A DNA stretch of 64,000 nt from Polytrichum commune (Eukaryota > Streptophyta > Polytrichopsida > Polytrichales > Polytrichaceae): positions 28,766,001-28,830,000 of the forward strand of contig OX485803.1 in the NCBI GenBank assembly GCA_950295325.1, read 5' to 3'. Each line of letters opens with the position of its first letter. Positions within the stretch are counted from its first letter, which is position 1. Below are positions 45,770 to 58,716 of this stretch, one piece after another. Under the pieces are notes generated by a model, which was not told where the DNA came from, made no database searches, and saw nothing but the letters and a program-made list of their open reading frames with translations. Made by a program: the position numbers and the translations under genes.

Positions 45770-48700
45770 GACAACTTGTGGCAATGGTTCTATCAGTTCG
45801 CAAGGAATTGAGAAAGGATCTTTCCGTACACAAGGTTCCATCCATTCCCCAATCTCTCAATAGAATTGCGGTTCAACAAGAGTATGATCCGATCATAGAC
45901 GTTGGATGTAATGGCTCTATATTAAGAGGTATTTTAGTGGATGGAGGAGCGGGTATCAATCTAATGACTATTTCGGCAATGAGGTACACATGCCTCGAAA
46001 TTTAGAGACCATCATTGATTATCTTGAAAATGGCGAATAAAAAAATTTGTAAACTTCAAGATATGATATCCAACATATGTATCAATATTTTAGGAATTTC
46101 CACGGCCGTGGATTTTCATGTGGTGTTAGAAGAAGATGGATTATACCCAATTATTTTAGGTCGGCCATGGCTTACAAAAACACACGCGCGGAACTATTGG
46201 GGCGAAGGGTACATGACGATCGGGAAGAGGCCACATCGGCAACGAATTCCATTCGTCCCTCTAGGAGGAGCACTGACATCCGATGAATCCGACTCTGATT
46301 CGCGAAAGGATGACGATTCGGAGTCCGAAGGAATTTACACGGACGATTCTTCAGATGACGAAGAGGGGAGTTGTACGCAATTGAAGCAGTTCCAAAGCGA
46401 GAAGTTCCACTATAAAGACAATTTCCCGTAAAACGTACAAGAGCGAAGCCGGCTTTGTCGGATGAAAAAATAGCATGGCGGTTGAATCAAATTCGATTGG
46501 GGACAAAACTATTTCTCCAAGAACGCGAACATTTTTGCAAACTTTTGGGTAAGTTCATACATATTTTTGCCTTTAATTACAAGGATTTGCGTGAAGTCTC
46601 CTAGGAAACACACAAAATTGAACTCGTAGAGAACGCGAAGGCGGTAAGGCAAAAACCTTACTGCATGAATCTCAAATACGCCGAAGTGGTGAAGGTAGAA
46701 TTGGAAAAATTATTAGAAGCTGGATTCATCCGACCGATAAAGAATACTGAGTGGATATCCCAATTACCTTGGCTCCAAAGAAAAATGGAAAATTGAGGAT
46801 TTACGTGAATTACAAGAAACTCAATGATGTTACAAAGAAAGATAGATATCCCATTTTCATTTTACGATGAAGTTCTAGAAGAGGTGGGAGGCCACGAATT
46901 GTACTCGTTTGCGGACGCGTATAGTGGATATCATCAAGTGAAGATCGCAGCCGATGATCAAATCAAGACCACGTTCATTTCACCATGAAACACCTTTTGT
47001 TATGAGGTAATGTCATTTGGATTTTGCAACGCTCCAACTACTTTTCAAAGGCTAATGAAAAAAATCTTAGAACCGTTCTTAGGACATTTTGTAAGAGTAT
47101 TTATGGATGATTTTGAAATTTATGGCGATCGGGCCTCACATTTAGAGAAGTTAGAGAAGATTTTTAAACGCTTAAATGAGGCGGGAATCATACTTAGCGT
47201 AAAAAAATAAAAATTGGACTTACATCTGAACGTTTGGTTGGTCACATCGTTTCTAAGGAGGGAATTGATACCGATCCGGAGATGATAGAGGCTATGTTAG
47301 AAGCACCATTTTCTACTACCAAACGTGGAATTAGAGCATTTTTGGGAATTACTGGATACTATCACCAATTTATCGAGCGGTACGCCATGATCGCTAAACT
47401 TTTAACTAGATTTTAAAAGATAATGCTCCCCAAGCTACTCCAGATGCGTTAGAGGCTATTGACAAGCTCAAGCAAACATTACTCTCGGCACCAATTCTAC
47501 GAACTCCGAATTGGGAAAAACCATTTTTAGTTTTTACGGATGTATCGAGAGAAAGAGTAGGTGCAACTTTAGTACAGTTGGACGAAGAGGGATACGACCA
47601 CCTCATCTACTATGCTAGTAGACAACTTACATGGGCCGAGATGAATTACACGGTAACGGAACGAGAGGGGCTAGGAATTATTTTCGCGTTGAAGAAGGTT
47701 CGACATTACTTACTAGGGACGAAAGCCACGGTGGTGACAGATCATCAAACATTGGTTTATCTTCTCAATAAACTAAATGCGACGGGAAGAATTGCATGAT
47801 GGATAATTTTGCTTCAAGAATTTAACTTGGAGTTTGTACATCGCACGGGTACGAAACATGAAAATATTGATTTTCTTTCACGAATGGAGAAGGAGGTGGG
47901 AGTTGTGTCTGAAGACGATGATTTTCCCGACGCAATGTTAATGTCGGTAGATATTGAGGATGAACCGGAGGAGTACAATGATATCATCCGATATCTCAAA
48001 GGTATGAATTTTCCAGAGGGTACAACCAAACAGATAAGGACGAGAATCGCACATAAAAATCGATCTTATACCTTGATAGGTCAAATGCTTTATTTTTGCG
48101 GGAGAGATGGAATTCTTCGTCGTGCAGTGGAAAAAACGGTTATCCCGAAATTGTTACGAGAGTTTCATGAAGATTTTTGTGGGGGACATTTTGCAGGACG
48201 AGTTACAGTGGAAAAAATCCTTGCGGCGGGATACTATTGGCTGACGATGTTCAAGGATACTTTTAATTATTGCAAGCGTTGCCAAGTATGCTAAGTATTT
48301 GTAAATAAATCCACGGTGAGCGGTAATTTGCACCCTATTCTTTCATTAGGGTCATTTGAGAAATGGGGTATTGATTTGATGGGTCTTTTACTGGTCACAA
48401 AGATGGGGCATCGTTTAATTCTTGTTGCTACGGACTATCTCACAAAATTTGCCGAGGTTCGAGCTTAGAAAACTTCGGTTAAGAAGGAGGTAGCGCGGTT
48501 TGTATACGAACGTATTGTCACTTGCTTTGGTATTCCTTTAGAGATGGTATCGGATAATGGACATGAATTTACAAGTGACGTATGGGAGGATTTGATGGAA
48601 CGATTAGCGATCAAACATATGTTTACAACTATGTATAAACCAAGTACAAACGGGTTAGTGGAGCGAACAAACAAGACGTTGTGCTCTATGATTGCGAAGG

Positions 48701-49236
48701 AAACGGAAACAAGGGCGAATGTTAGTGATTGGGATCTCAAGATTCATCATGCAATGTAGGTATACAACTCCACATTCAAAACGGCTATGGAGTTCTCTCC
48801 CTTCCGTTTAGCCTATGGTATTGAGGCTTTGCTTCCGATAGAGTACGAACTCATGACTCTTCGCACTGCTACTAAAACACGGTTGGATTTGGATGAGTCT
48901 CAACAAAGGTGATTAGTACAACTTAACGAATTGGACGAGGTTCAATTGAAAGCAAGACAAACAATTGAGGTGACTCAAGCAAAAATGAAGAAGGCGTGGA
49001 ATGGGAAGGTGAAGAAATGGGTGTTTAAAGCCGAAGATTTGGTGATGATGTATGATTCGAGGCATTTTCGTAGAGCTTACAAAAAACTACTACCTAAGTG
49101 GTTTGGACCGTACGAAATTAAGGAGGTTTTCACGACAACCGGTACCTATTCTTTACGCAATTTGGATGGAACAAATCACCCGGATCGGGTTAATCATGAC
49201 AAGTTGAAGAAAACTTACGTAGACTTGTTAGACTAG
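45770..49236 (+). pseudogene. Gypsy pol remnant (protease, RT, RNase H, integrase)
   Basis: The protease motif LVDGGAGINLM is near 45935; the active-site residue after Asp is Gly where Ser or Thr is usual. Reverse transcriptase is 46640-47420, with VNYKKLNDVTKKDRYPI, DAYSGYHQVKIA, SFGFCNAPTTFQRLM and the catalytic VFMDDFEIYG. RNase H is 47480-47880, with FTDVS, LTWAEMNYTVTERE and VVTDHQTL. Integrase is 48100-49236, with GGHF...YCKRCQVC, then GIDLMG, VSDNGHEF and NGLVERTNK (the D-D-E triad). At least six in-frame stops and several frame changes break it. The C-terminal part has KLLPKWFGPYEI, usual for the integrase end. Confidence 0.93.
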
Positions 49237-49277
49237 GGAAATTCCGATGACAGATTTCGCTATAAGTGTGGGGATAA

Positions 49278-49787
49278 TGTTGGGGGTAAAATTGTATACT
49301 CACTAGCATTATAGATATTTACTTAGGATTAGAAAGTAGGTAAAGTGTTAAGACTTTGTGGTAAGTTCTCGAAGATATGGATCAAGTGGCCATTACTTGT
49401 CCATGTCGAAGTTGATAGAACGGTGACAAGGCCTACACCTTATCAAGTTGATGAGATAAGACTTTCTATATTAGTTATATCTAGATTATGATAGATTTAT
49501 GAGCCCTATCTACGAGTAAGTAGATTTGGGTTATTTATTGGGTAACTTCCTATTTCATAGTAGATAAGGGCTCTCGGTGAAGGGTCCGACACCTTTTTCG
49601 AGTGCTTAGGATAGTGTTAGTTGACATAGGATGGATTTGAGTGATAGATTAGAGTTATGACTTCTTGTATCAAGGCCTCGGCCTTACGGGTTAATAAGGG
49701 TGAGAGCTATGTTTGTTTATGAGGTTTCTATGTTGTGATATTCTTGTCCTTAATGTTATTTCCCTTTAAGCCTAAAGGACCCCAACA
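49278..49787 (+). repeat. 3' long terminal repeat
   Basis: 510 bp, nearly identical to the left LTR. It is preceded by a purine-rich tract. Confidence 0.96.
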
Positions 49788-49791
49788 GAAC

Positions 49792-51574
49792 CCAATATGT
49801 ACTTTTTAAATTTATTTTATATATTGCAATTTACAAACTGTCTTTTTGCAAAACAATTGTCAAAACTGGTTTTTAGAATGTAACCCATAACATGATCGGT
49901 CATAACCTTCGTCAAAAATTAACATTGGTAGTAGAGGTTCTAGTATTGGATAGATTCTAATTTTCCAAATTCTAGATAAATTTATAAAGGTCGTAGAGGT
50001 ACCTAAAGATCAAAAAGGTTGGCAGACCTCCACTAAAAAATCCTCCAGTTCTCACTTTTCTATGTTTCTAAATATGTTAAGTAGATCTTCGCCCACACAA
50101 TGACTAGAAAATTTGTAGGGCTATAATATAAGGGTTGGATGTGTAACGATTTTTATTTTAGAACCCATACAAAATTCAAGCAATCGTGTTATGCGCTACA
50201 TATTAACGAGATGGTTAGCAAATGCAAATCAAAACTGTAGCCACTTTCCTCATAATTTTGGAACTCATATGAATATCTTATTCATAATCAAGGCAAAGAC
50301 TTTTGTGCTCATGAAATGCTTTGAGGTCCTCCCAATTTCACTATTGAATATAGAATGGTTGTCATATTTTGGGCATACGGTCCAATCTCTGTAAAACACA
50401 TGTCTTTTTTGTATCCGTTCTTGAAGCCACACTAAACCAATTAAGATATGTAACTGAATTAAGCACATCTACCTTAGTAGCCTTGGTTGACCGCATCAGC
50501 TACAATTTGAAGTGGGAGGCATACATATCCCAATTATCCATGGGTCTAATGAGGGCATCAAGTTTTTGCACCACTTTTCTTTTTCCGAGCTTTGTTTTTG
50601 TTAGGTATTGAAACTCACAAAAATCGTCTTACAATGCCATGAAGGTGACGAAAGACCAGTAGATTACTAGAAACATGTAAATGTGCACGACATATGCAAG
50701 TGATAAGTTTATTGGTAGTTGATCACATTATTTTTGTCATGCAGCTTTGTGGTCTACAACATCCACCCACTTGTATTCTTGACTTTTGTCTTTGTCTATG
50801 TTGCCCGAAAATCTGACTATGATAAACTATGGTCTGTGGCCATCAATAACTCAATATTTACGAGTTTACAAGTGCCACTCCAAGATTGTAGAGAAGGTAT
50901 TCATATGAGGGTTGCAAAGCAAAGCAACCCAATTTGAGTTCTGTAGATCTTCTAAGACTAATATTCTTAAAGGCCACCTTCAGAACGATCTGGGTGTGAT
51001 GCACCTACATTACCAAAGACAATTGAATTCAAATACATGAACTCCACCTATGGACTTAAAACAATTGCAAGATATATGCACAAGAACAATTGCCCACACT
51101 TATGAAGTGGTGTAAATTAAAGTTGAGCATCGTGCAAAGCTATAAATACACCTCAAAGCCAAGACATGAACAGATACTCGATGGGGTTTGGAAGGAGTTT
51201 TGTATCTCATGATTTGGGTGATTCCATGCCACAAACTTATCAGAAGTTTGAACTTTTAGAAAGGGTTTGTTACAGGGAGCATGATACTGTTATTTGATGG
51301 CATTTCCCAACTTTTTAAAACATCAATAACAAGACACTGGATGATTTTCAGCCAGTGGTTGGGACAAATGCTCGTAGCAAATACAACTCTACATATCAAA
51401 ATTGATACAGTGGTTGGTATGCAATACCTCCAAATAGACACATTCTCCAATACCTAAAAACCTCTATGATCCGTAAATTGTAAACTCTGCAGACAAGTTC
51501 CTTCCTTCTCAACAATTCCTTCTTCATGATGTCCCCAGAAGCACTGTTGAGACATCAGTCAACCTGACATTCCT
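49792..51574. other. Spacer between gypsy element and EMB2004-like gene, with DR1 copy
   Basis: A DR1 copy in minus orientation lies at about 50190-50480 (TAGCCACTTTCCTCATAATT, then CATATGAATATCTTATTCAT). Short frames elsewhere have no motif. The 3' untranslated region of the next gene probably occupies the right end. Confidence 0.6.
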
Positions 51575-54500
51575 TTAAAAGTAAATGTTGACCTCCTTTC
51601 CATCATTCATTTCGCTCACATGGTCCTTTGCCTCGGTCAAAGCAACCTGTCAAGACCACAAAACAAGTAAGAAATTTGTTTTCAAGAAACCCGCACTGTG
51701 AATTAGACCACAGCAGCAGCCTTAGTTGAGCAGAGCTTCAGTAGAAAGGCCTTTAATATCAGAACCTCTGGTGTTTGTGAAGTTGAAATTAGGAAAACAA
51801 TAGAAATGTGTGCAAAGACTTTGATGACCATACAAGAAAAGCTCATTGTGGACAGTATGCTCAAGGTGTTTCATTTTAGCAACTTTGCTCACAAATTAAA
51901 CACAGCATTATTAGTTTCTTGTGTTTACCCAAAGATGCTGGATCGGTACTAAACCATCCAAAGTCACTGGGGGCACTACCCTAGACGCTGATCAGTTTTG
52001 TACACAGAAGAGCCTAAATTTGTAAGTGGCACATGGCATGTTGGCAAAGGCTAAGATTGTTATTAAATCCTACGTGGCATTTTGATTAATTTGACACATG
52101 GGTGTCCATACCTGACCACAACCTGCAGTATTAGAACATAGAAGTTGGCTGGGATCGGGCAGGAAAAGACATGCAGATTGTGTGAAAAAACCAAGAACAT
52201 AAATCATTTAGAATGCATGACAGACCTGGCCATATTTTGTGAAGAAATTGCTTGTAAGAGTCAATGTTGTTACAGCAGCTTCTCCATTGGCCTTTAGCGC
52301 CTGAGCTAGTGCATAGGCTCCCTTGTCCTGAAATCAGTAAACAAACTTTAGATTATGATATTCTTTGCATCACGTACTTAAAAGCAAGAGAAGACACACT
52401 GATACACATGGAAATATATTGGGGCCCAGAGTACATTCAAACAGACACAAAGTCTCCACCATTATGTAAACATGTGAGATGCTTACCCTGATTTCATTGA
52501 ATCCAAGATCGAGAGATGTTAGATGCTCATTTACTACTTTCAAGCTCTTTGCCAAGACAGCTGCTCCCTGAAGATAACAATAATCCCATGCTATCAGCAA
52601 AGAAGATATTGGCTTATAATCATGACGTAATCATGCACATAATTTTGAAGAAAGAGTTTGAGGATGGACAAACAAACTATTGCAAAACAAGACAATGGAA
52701 ATGTCACTGGATTTGACAAATGTCACTCAGGTTCAAATCCAGTGTTGTCACACCCCCTCCCTTCTATGTCATTTCTAAATTCATTCTCCAGAGGGTCCTC
52801 GTGTATGATGCTTATGACTTGGCCTAGAGATTTCTTGTACCTCACAAAATATTCTCATAACCGTAGCTGCATAATACTGAAAAGCTCAAGCTTTACTAGT
52901 TCAAAAATTTGTATTAACAATCACAAACACTCCTGGAAGATGAAACAGAAACAAAATCTTCAATGACTATTCCACGTTTGAATTGTGGTTATTCCAACCT
53001 AATACATTACCAGGACCTGGAAAAATGCGGGGTTTAAAAACCACAGGAAAAACATTGTCTTCCTTTTATGCTCTAAATGACAAGCAAAAGGGAAGATTGA
53101 GGTAGCAAGCTTGGCAAGTGAACTTCAACACTCCCAGGTCATACAGCCTGATTCAAGGTTGAGATATCTAGGATTACCTGACAGAAAGGTTTATGAGATA
53201 GCTAAGATTTTCATTCTGACATCGTGCTAAACCAAGTATCCTTCAAGACAACACTTACAAAACCAAATTATCCATACATGCAAGTTTTCCTAGTGTGTGG
53301 AACACGTACATCATCACCAAGTGAGTTGGCTCTTAAATCTAATGTTGAGATGGTTGCATTATATTGCAAACAGTCCGCAATAGCCTCTGCTCCTTTAACT
53401 CCAATCTGAGAAAACAAATCACACAAACAATGAGATACTCTGTGCTCTCTTGACCCTGATCTTAGAGACATTTTATAGAGACACATATATCATCAAAATG
53501 AGTTTTCTTATAAGGTCCAGGAAAACCCCAGACTGACGAAACCATACGTTGTCATACGAGGTCAAAAATCCTATTTGATTTGGCAATGAAGTATTAAAAA
53601 AGAAGGTACTTGGACTTCATAAAGGGTGTAGTGAATATACCTGACACCAACCCAAGCGGAGTGTCTCAATTTTCCCATGGAATTTCAAAATGTCTGCCAA
53701 CACCTTTGCACCATTCATTCCAATGGGGTTGTAGCTGAACTCCAGCTGTGAATTACACCACACAAAAATGAGAACAAAGGATATATGCTTCAACGTGGAA
53801 AGAATCAAGTATGATATCAACACCAAAGAGTATTTTCCAGGTAAACAGCTTCGATTTAACAAACAAACTCCTAAATATGTGTTTTGGGAATACTTTATGT
53901 TGACTTCATGTTTGAAACAGCAAGTTACTTACTGTTGTGATTGTCGTGTTGTCCTTTAATGCGTTCGCAATATGAGAAGTCCCTTCAGCATAAATGTTGT
54001 TTCCACCCTGTTTGAAATTCAGAATAGTAAGATTCAGACCAGCAAAATTGACCTAGGCTTTTCCCAGCACTTCCCCTATTCTAAACATAGATATAGTCTA
54101 AAAGGAATTCAACAGTGATACTTTCAACCACGCATGACACCTTAGAATTCCAAAATATTACCAGAAGCTCACTATTGGCCAATACTTCAGAATTTAATTC
54201 GATAGCAATAGATAATTGTTTGAATAACACCTACCAAATCAATTGTAGAAATGGACCTGTTTCTCTTCAAGGCATCTGCTATCCTCTCAGCACCCTGAAC
54301 AACCAATATGTCATCAATATTGTCACAGTATAAGGCAGTGTTTCAAGAACTAGGAACTTAGACATGGAATCAATATAAACAGTGCTCTTACAGTGAAGTG
54401 AAACTCAAACGAAATTAACATCCTGGAAAAATTAGTACGTGCAAACAACAGTATAGATGAACGTAACAACTACACGTTTGTCTTATCTACTGGAGCCTCT

Positions 54501-57500
54501 GGACAATAAGACACGAGTTTGTAAATAGGGAAGAGGGATAGAGTAAAAGTTGAACCTGGTCACCAATGTCATTCATATACATATTCAACCATTGAAGACT
54601 TTTGGTCTTCTTAATATACTCTGCTACATGGAAGGCACCTTTTGACCCAAATTTGTTGTTTCCAATGTCAAGTGATGTAATTTTTCCTGCATCAGTCATG
54701 ACGGTGGTTCAGAATTATATTTAGTATGCCGGTTATGAAGCACACCATAGCCACAAAACACAATAACTATCCTTCGATCCTACACATATGCCTTAACATG
54801 TATTTTATAAGCTCTCAATTTGCAACTGGCAAAGAAGTAGCCATAACCTAATTACAGTAACTCATACCCAATTAGCTACTCATACTCATGATGCAGGTGT
54901 AAGATGATGACAGGTTCCGTAGTCAGAGCAAGTAAAAATAAGTGAGTTTAGTTTACTAGGAAGGGTGGATTCATTTGTGCTCGACCCATTGTATGCAGAG
55001 GTTTAGTTGATTGTAGGTGTGTGTCATACCTTTATGTGCCATCAATCCAACCATCAATTCACGAATACCTTCATTCCCCATGTCATTTCCATGAAGGTGC
55101 ACTTCCTGAGTGTAACAAGATGCCAAAGTATCAGACAGAGCCATGCAAGCTTTGAATGCCATAAATAATCACCTGCAGGAAGGATTGCAAAATATAAAGC
55201 ATTGTTGGCACGAGCAATACACTAATCTTCATAGAAGGTTATGAGTTGTGACCACATTGACAACACTTGCTTCCAGCAACAAGTGAAGGAGATTGACATA
55301 AGGATTTCATGTTGTTGTAATTGAAAGTTTTACACCTGAATTTGTTGACCTATAATGCCTTCTTACAGACCATGCCACAGTGAAGAGTCTGGAACATCAA
55401 TGGAACATCATCTGTAATTACTGGGAACTAAAAATGGGGACAGGAAAACACATACACGTAGTTGTTTGTTTCCTTCCAATCCTTTTGCAAATGCAGATCC
55501 TCCCAGAGCACCACCATAGTTGTTACTGTTATACAGAGATAACCAAAAGAAAAGTATTAGTCAATGCAATGCATATGGGTAGCAACCTTCTTCTACAACC
55601 CAACCTACTCCAAACCCATTCTAGAAATTTCACAAAAGAGCTACAGAAAGACGACTACTTCAGAAATAAAACAAATGAAAAAATCATCTGTCTGAGATTT
55701 TGAAGCGGTTCATAATAATGGGTTCATTGTTTGAAGTATTTTGATCTAGATAAGACCCCACATTAAGTGGAGAAGATACTGTAATCTGTCATTCATATGA
55801 AAATATGAAGACTTGACTAGTATCTTGGTATATGAAATGGTTTAGAAAGATCATTACACTTACTTCAAATGAATTGAGCGAAGTGTTTTATTTATAGTTA
55901 AAGCATCCGCAAGCGCAGCAAAACCCTGCAAAGTGCTGAAGTGAGATCAATATCAGGAGCAATACAGGCTCAATGAGGTTCAAAGTTAACAACTGACCTA
56001 AGAAACTCTTTCTTCTCAACAGCCCCAATCAGATACTAGCATAATTTTCTCTCTGAAAATGCTAGCTACAAATGGTTAGTTTGTTACCCCATAGTCAATA
56101 ACATTGTTGTTGAGCTCCAAGCTGGTAATATTTACATTTTTCTTCAACATTTCAGCAATAGCCTTTGCACCCTGCAATAGAGACAGAAATTGAGAATCGT
56201 GTAGTAAAAGAACCTATGAGGCACTTTGCCTTCCGAGTTGCAGTAAACCAAAATCAACACCCTTAAATCTCCGACTAAAGATGCAGCTCTGTCAGAATTG
56301 CATTCATACCTCATCGCCTACATTGATACTGTTGAGCTGAAGCTTTGTGATGCCTTGGTTCTTTTCTAATAAACCTGCCAGTTCCTGCCATATAGGAAGC
56401 TTTCAGCTGAAGGACTTTCTCTACAAATGCATAGTCCAAGTGCAAAATCATGCAAAAGGACTTGTATAACCCCAACTGGAATTTCGATCAAACTTGTTAA
56501 GTGCGCTTTGCCCGATTTATTGATTAGAAAGATGAACATTTTCTAAATGCCTTCAGTCAAGCATATAGTCCAGAAGTACAAGAAACATTACTTTTAGATT
56601 TGGTGAGGCTCATAGAAATAGTATATAGAGGTCGTACATTGAGCCCCTACATCCTTGAAGGGTTAACCAAGAAGATTATAGCACATACCACAGCACCCTC
56701 ATCGCCAATGCCATTTCCAGAGAAATTGAGGGTTTTGAGATATGTATTGGCAGGAAGCACTTGTGAAAGAGCCTTAACCCCAGTAGCTGTAATACCATTT
56801 GCAGAGAAGTCCACACTTTCAGCAGTCTGTTCAGAAAAGGCAATTTCATGAGAGATTGGGCTAATCACATGCTCACATCATAAATTAAGTTCAAAACTAT
56901 TGCGGCCATCTTCAGAACATCTAACCATGAGTATGTCCCTTTTCATCACAATCTTTGGCGAAATATGAAAACATCAGATGGCAGAGAAACCTGGAACAAT
57001 TGTTAAACTACATGCAAATTTCTCTTATAGAACCAGAAAGTCCAGAGTGAACAAGGATTATTTGTCAGACCTGGTTGAATGCCAGTCCCTCAGCTAAAAA
57101 CACAAATCCTTCATCTCCGAAGCCACGACCTGCAAAATAAGGATCCGTGCGTGCCTGTGATGAGCATCTAATATCTACTTGAAGCTAGCGAGATTTCCAT
57201 TCAAGAAGTAGAAGGTAGATACAATTGACCTGGAATTGGATTTGGGATGGCCATTATGTCTTCTGAGCCCAATAGAACTAGCTTACATATTATGGTCAAC
57301 TTGGCAGTTGAGACTTCAAAACAATACCTGCCATGTCAACCTCACGAAATGTGCGCAGCTCTCGCGCAAACTCATTCAGTCTGGCCATTGATTCTTTCCG
57401 GAACTTCTTATCAGATCCTATTCCTGCTCCTCCTACTTCAGTTCCATTATTCATCTTTGGCATGCTTGGCAATCCACCATTCTTCTTCACCCATTTGAAA

Positions 57501-58716
57501 AGAGCTGCAAATCCAACCAAATCTCCAACTCTTAAAACAGACATACATATCAGATCATTGTGCTATTAGAGCCCACCGGACCAGGAAACCATACAGACAT
57601 ACAGTAAACGGCGAAGGCATAATAATCAATCCACTCCACCAAAGAAGGTACTCTACGTTGCTAGTTTTTCAAAGAGTTACAGTGTACTACTAGGAGGCAC
57701 CTACTAATACACCATATGAAATGTCAATGCACAAAATCCCAACCAAACCTCGAACTCTTAAAATAGACATATATGTGAGCTCAGTACCCTGCTAAAGCCC
57801 ACCAGCCCATAAACCTTATAACAAAGGTATGGTGAATTTACAAAGGTAGCATTATAATCAATCCACTCCACAAAAAAATAAGGAGATCTACAGTGTCAGT
57901 TTTTTCAAAAGCTATAATGTACAACTAGAAGACACCTGTTAATACACCACATGAATCCACAAGACACAAAAATCCACCCCAAATCTCATAATACTTGAAA
58001 CGAAAAAGTTTTATGAGCTCAGTGTGCTATTATTAAAGCCCACAAGCCCCGTAAACCTTACAGAGCTTTGGTAAATGACAAAGATAGCATTACAACCACT
58101 CCAATCTGAAACAAACCTAAACTCTCCAGTATCAGACATTTGAGAAGCTGTAGTGTACTACTAGAAGGCACCAATTAATAAACCACATGAAATTTCAAGG
58201 CACATAAAACAAAAGGATATTATGAATATGATGACACAATTTCCACATGCAATTCACTTGAGGTTAAGCTCAAGATAGGACATACTTACCAAAACCTAAC
58301 CCCACCACTGCAGCAGCACCAGCCACCAACATTGCTGACCCAGCATTAACTGGACCAGAATTTGAAGGCTCCTCCACTTCAGTTGAAAAATAATATTTCT
58401 TCGACCCCGCCGCACTGTTTGCACCTCCCACCGATCGCCTTGGGCGACCATTCTCTGCTCGCACACTCACATACCCCAACCTCAAAGATTTCGAACACGA
58501 ACTCGACCTCGACCTTCGGGTTCCAAGTACCCGAGCCAGCCTTGCACTTCTATAAAACGACGGCCCGATGTCCAAACCTCCCCCATCATTTTGCACTCGA
58601 GAATTTTCCCTCACCTTGGGGTTTAAGAAAAAAAAAACAAAAAAAAACACCATGAGTGCTTTGTAAATGGCAATAGTGAGAGCTAAGGTAATTGGTGCTA
58701 AACCCCAACACCCCAT
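51575..58716 (-). CDS. EMB2004: EMB2004-like plastid leucine-rich-repeat protein (17 exons, 629 or 608 aa)
   Basis: Minus-strand exons: 58716-58290, 57504-57328, 57129-57071, 56826-56689, 56384-56310, 56171-56088, 55925-55864, 55525-55456, 55105-55030, 54686-54556, 54294-54235, 54007-53933, 53745-53641, 53405-53310, 52567-52487, 52327-52226, 51646-51575. All phases agree. The N-terminus is Arg/Ser-rich (VLGTRRSRSSSCSKSLRLG), like a transit peptide, followed by a short membrane-like stretch (AMLVAGAAAVVGLGFG). RKESMARLNEFARELRTFRE precedes about a dozen ribonuclease-inhibitor-type leucine-rich repeats. Examples are VDFSANGITATGVKAL, LNMYMNDIGDQ, LEFSYNPIGMNGAKVLADIL and LDLGFNEIR. The end is EAKDHVSEMNDGKEVNIYF. 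This order matches Arabidopsis EMB2004 (At1g10510), an embryo-essential RNI-like protein assigned to plastids; its biochemical role is unknown. A second in-frame ATG at 58653 gives 608 residues, nearer the remembered length of the homologue. Confidence 0.92.
52705..52746. repeat. Hairpin with B-box-like sequence in intron 14
   Basis: CACTGGATTTGA pairs with TCAAATCCAGTG across a 17-bp loop. GGTTCAAATCC matches the RNA polymerase III B box. No A box at the usual distance and no tRNA fold were found, so it is probably chance or a SINE relic. Confidence 0.4.
57507..58215. repeat. Tandem triplication of about 230 bp in intron 1 of the EMB2004-like gene
   Basis: Three diverged units share the order CCAACTCTTAAAACAGACAT-like, AAAGCCCACCAGCCC, AATCAATCCACTCCAC, GTACTACTAGAAGGCACC. 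The GCCCAC landmark is at 57571, 57797 and 58038. The unit nearest exon 2 includes its real acceptor region, so the other two carry decayed copies of the polypyrimidine/branch region. Confidence 0.85.

Larger units (their letters stand above)
44245..49787 (+). mobile_element. Complete Ty3/gypsy LTR retrotransposon, coding region broken
   Basis: Two direct 510-bp LTRs (44245-44754 and 49278-49787) begin TGTTGGGGG and end CCCCAACA. By eye they differ at two positions. GAAC flanks both ends (44241-44244 and 49788-49791). After the left LTR, TTTAGGTTCCGTTGCTA resembles the TGGCGCCGTTGCC-type primer site (tRNA-Asp) of Tat/Athila-like elements. Before the right LTR, GTGTGGGGATAA may be the polypurine tract. 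The order inside is gag, protease, reverse transcriptase, RNase H, integrase, which defines Ty3/gypsy. No chromodomain or envelope frame is seen. Many stops and frame changes interrupt gag and pol, so it cannot move on its own. Confidence 0.96.

Noticed and set aside
46640-49236. A functional pol gene by joining the open pieces
   Set aside because: Multiple in-frame stops and frame changes are seen, so it is annotated as a pseudogene only.
52735-52746. Possible tRNA or SINE B box (GGTTCAAATCC)
   Set aside because: No A box at the right distance and no cloverleaf. No complete tRNA gene was found in the window.
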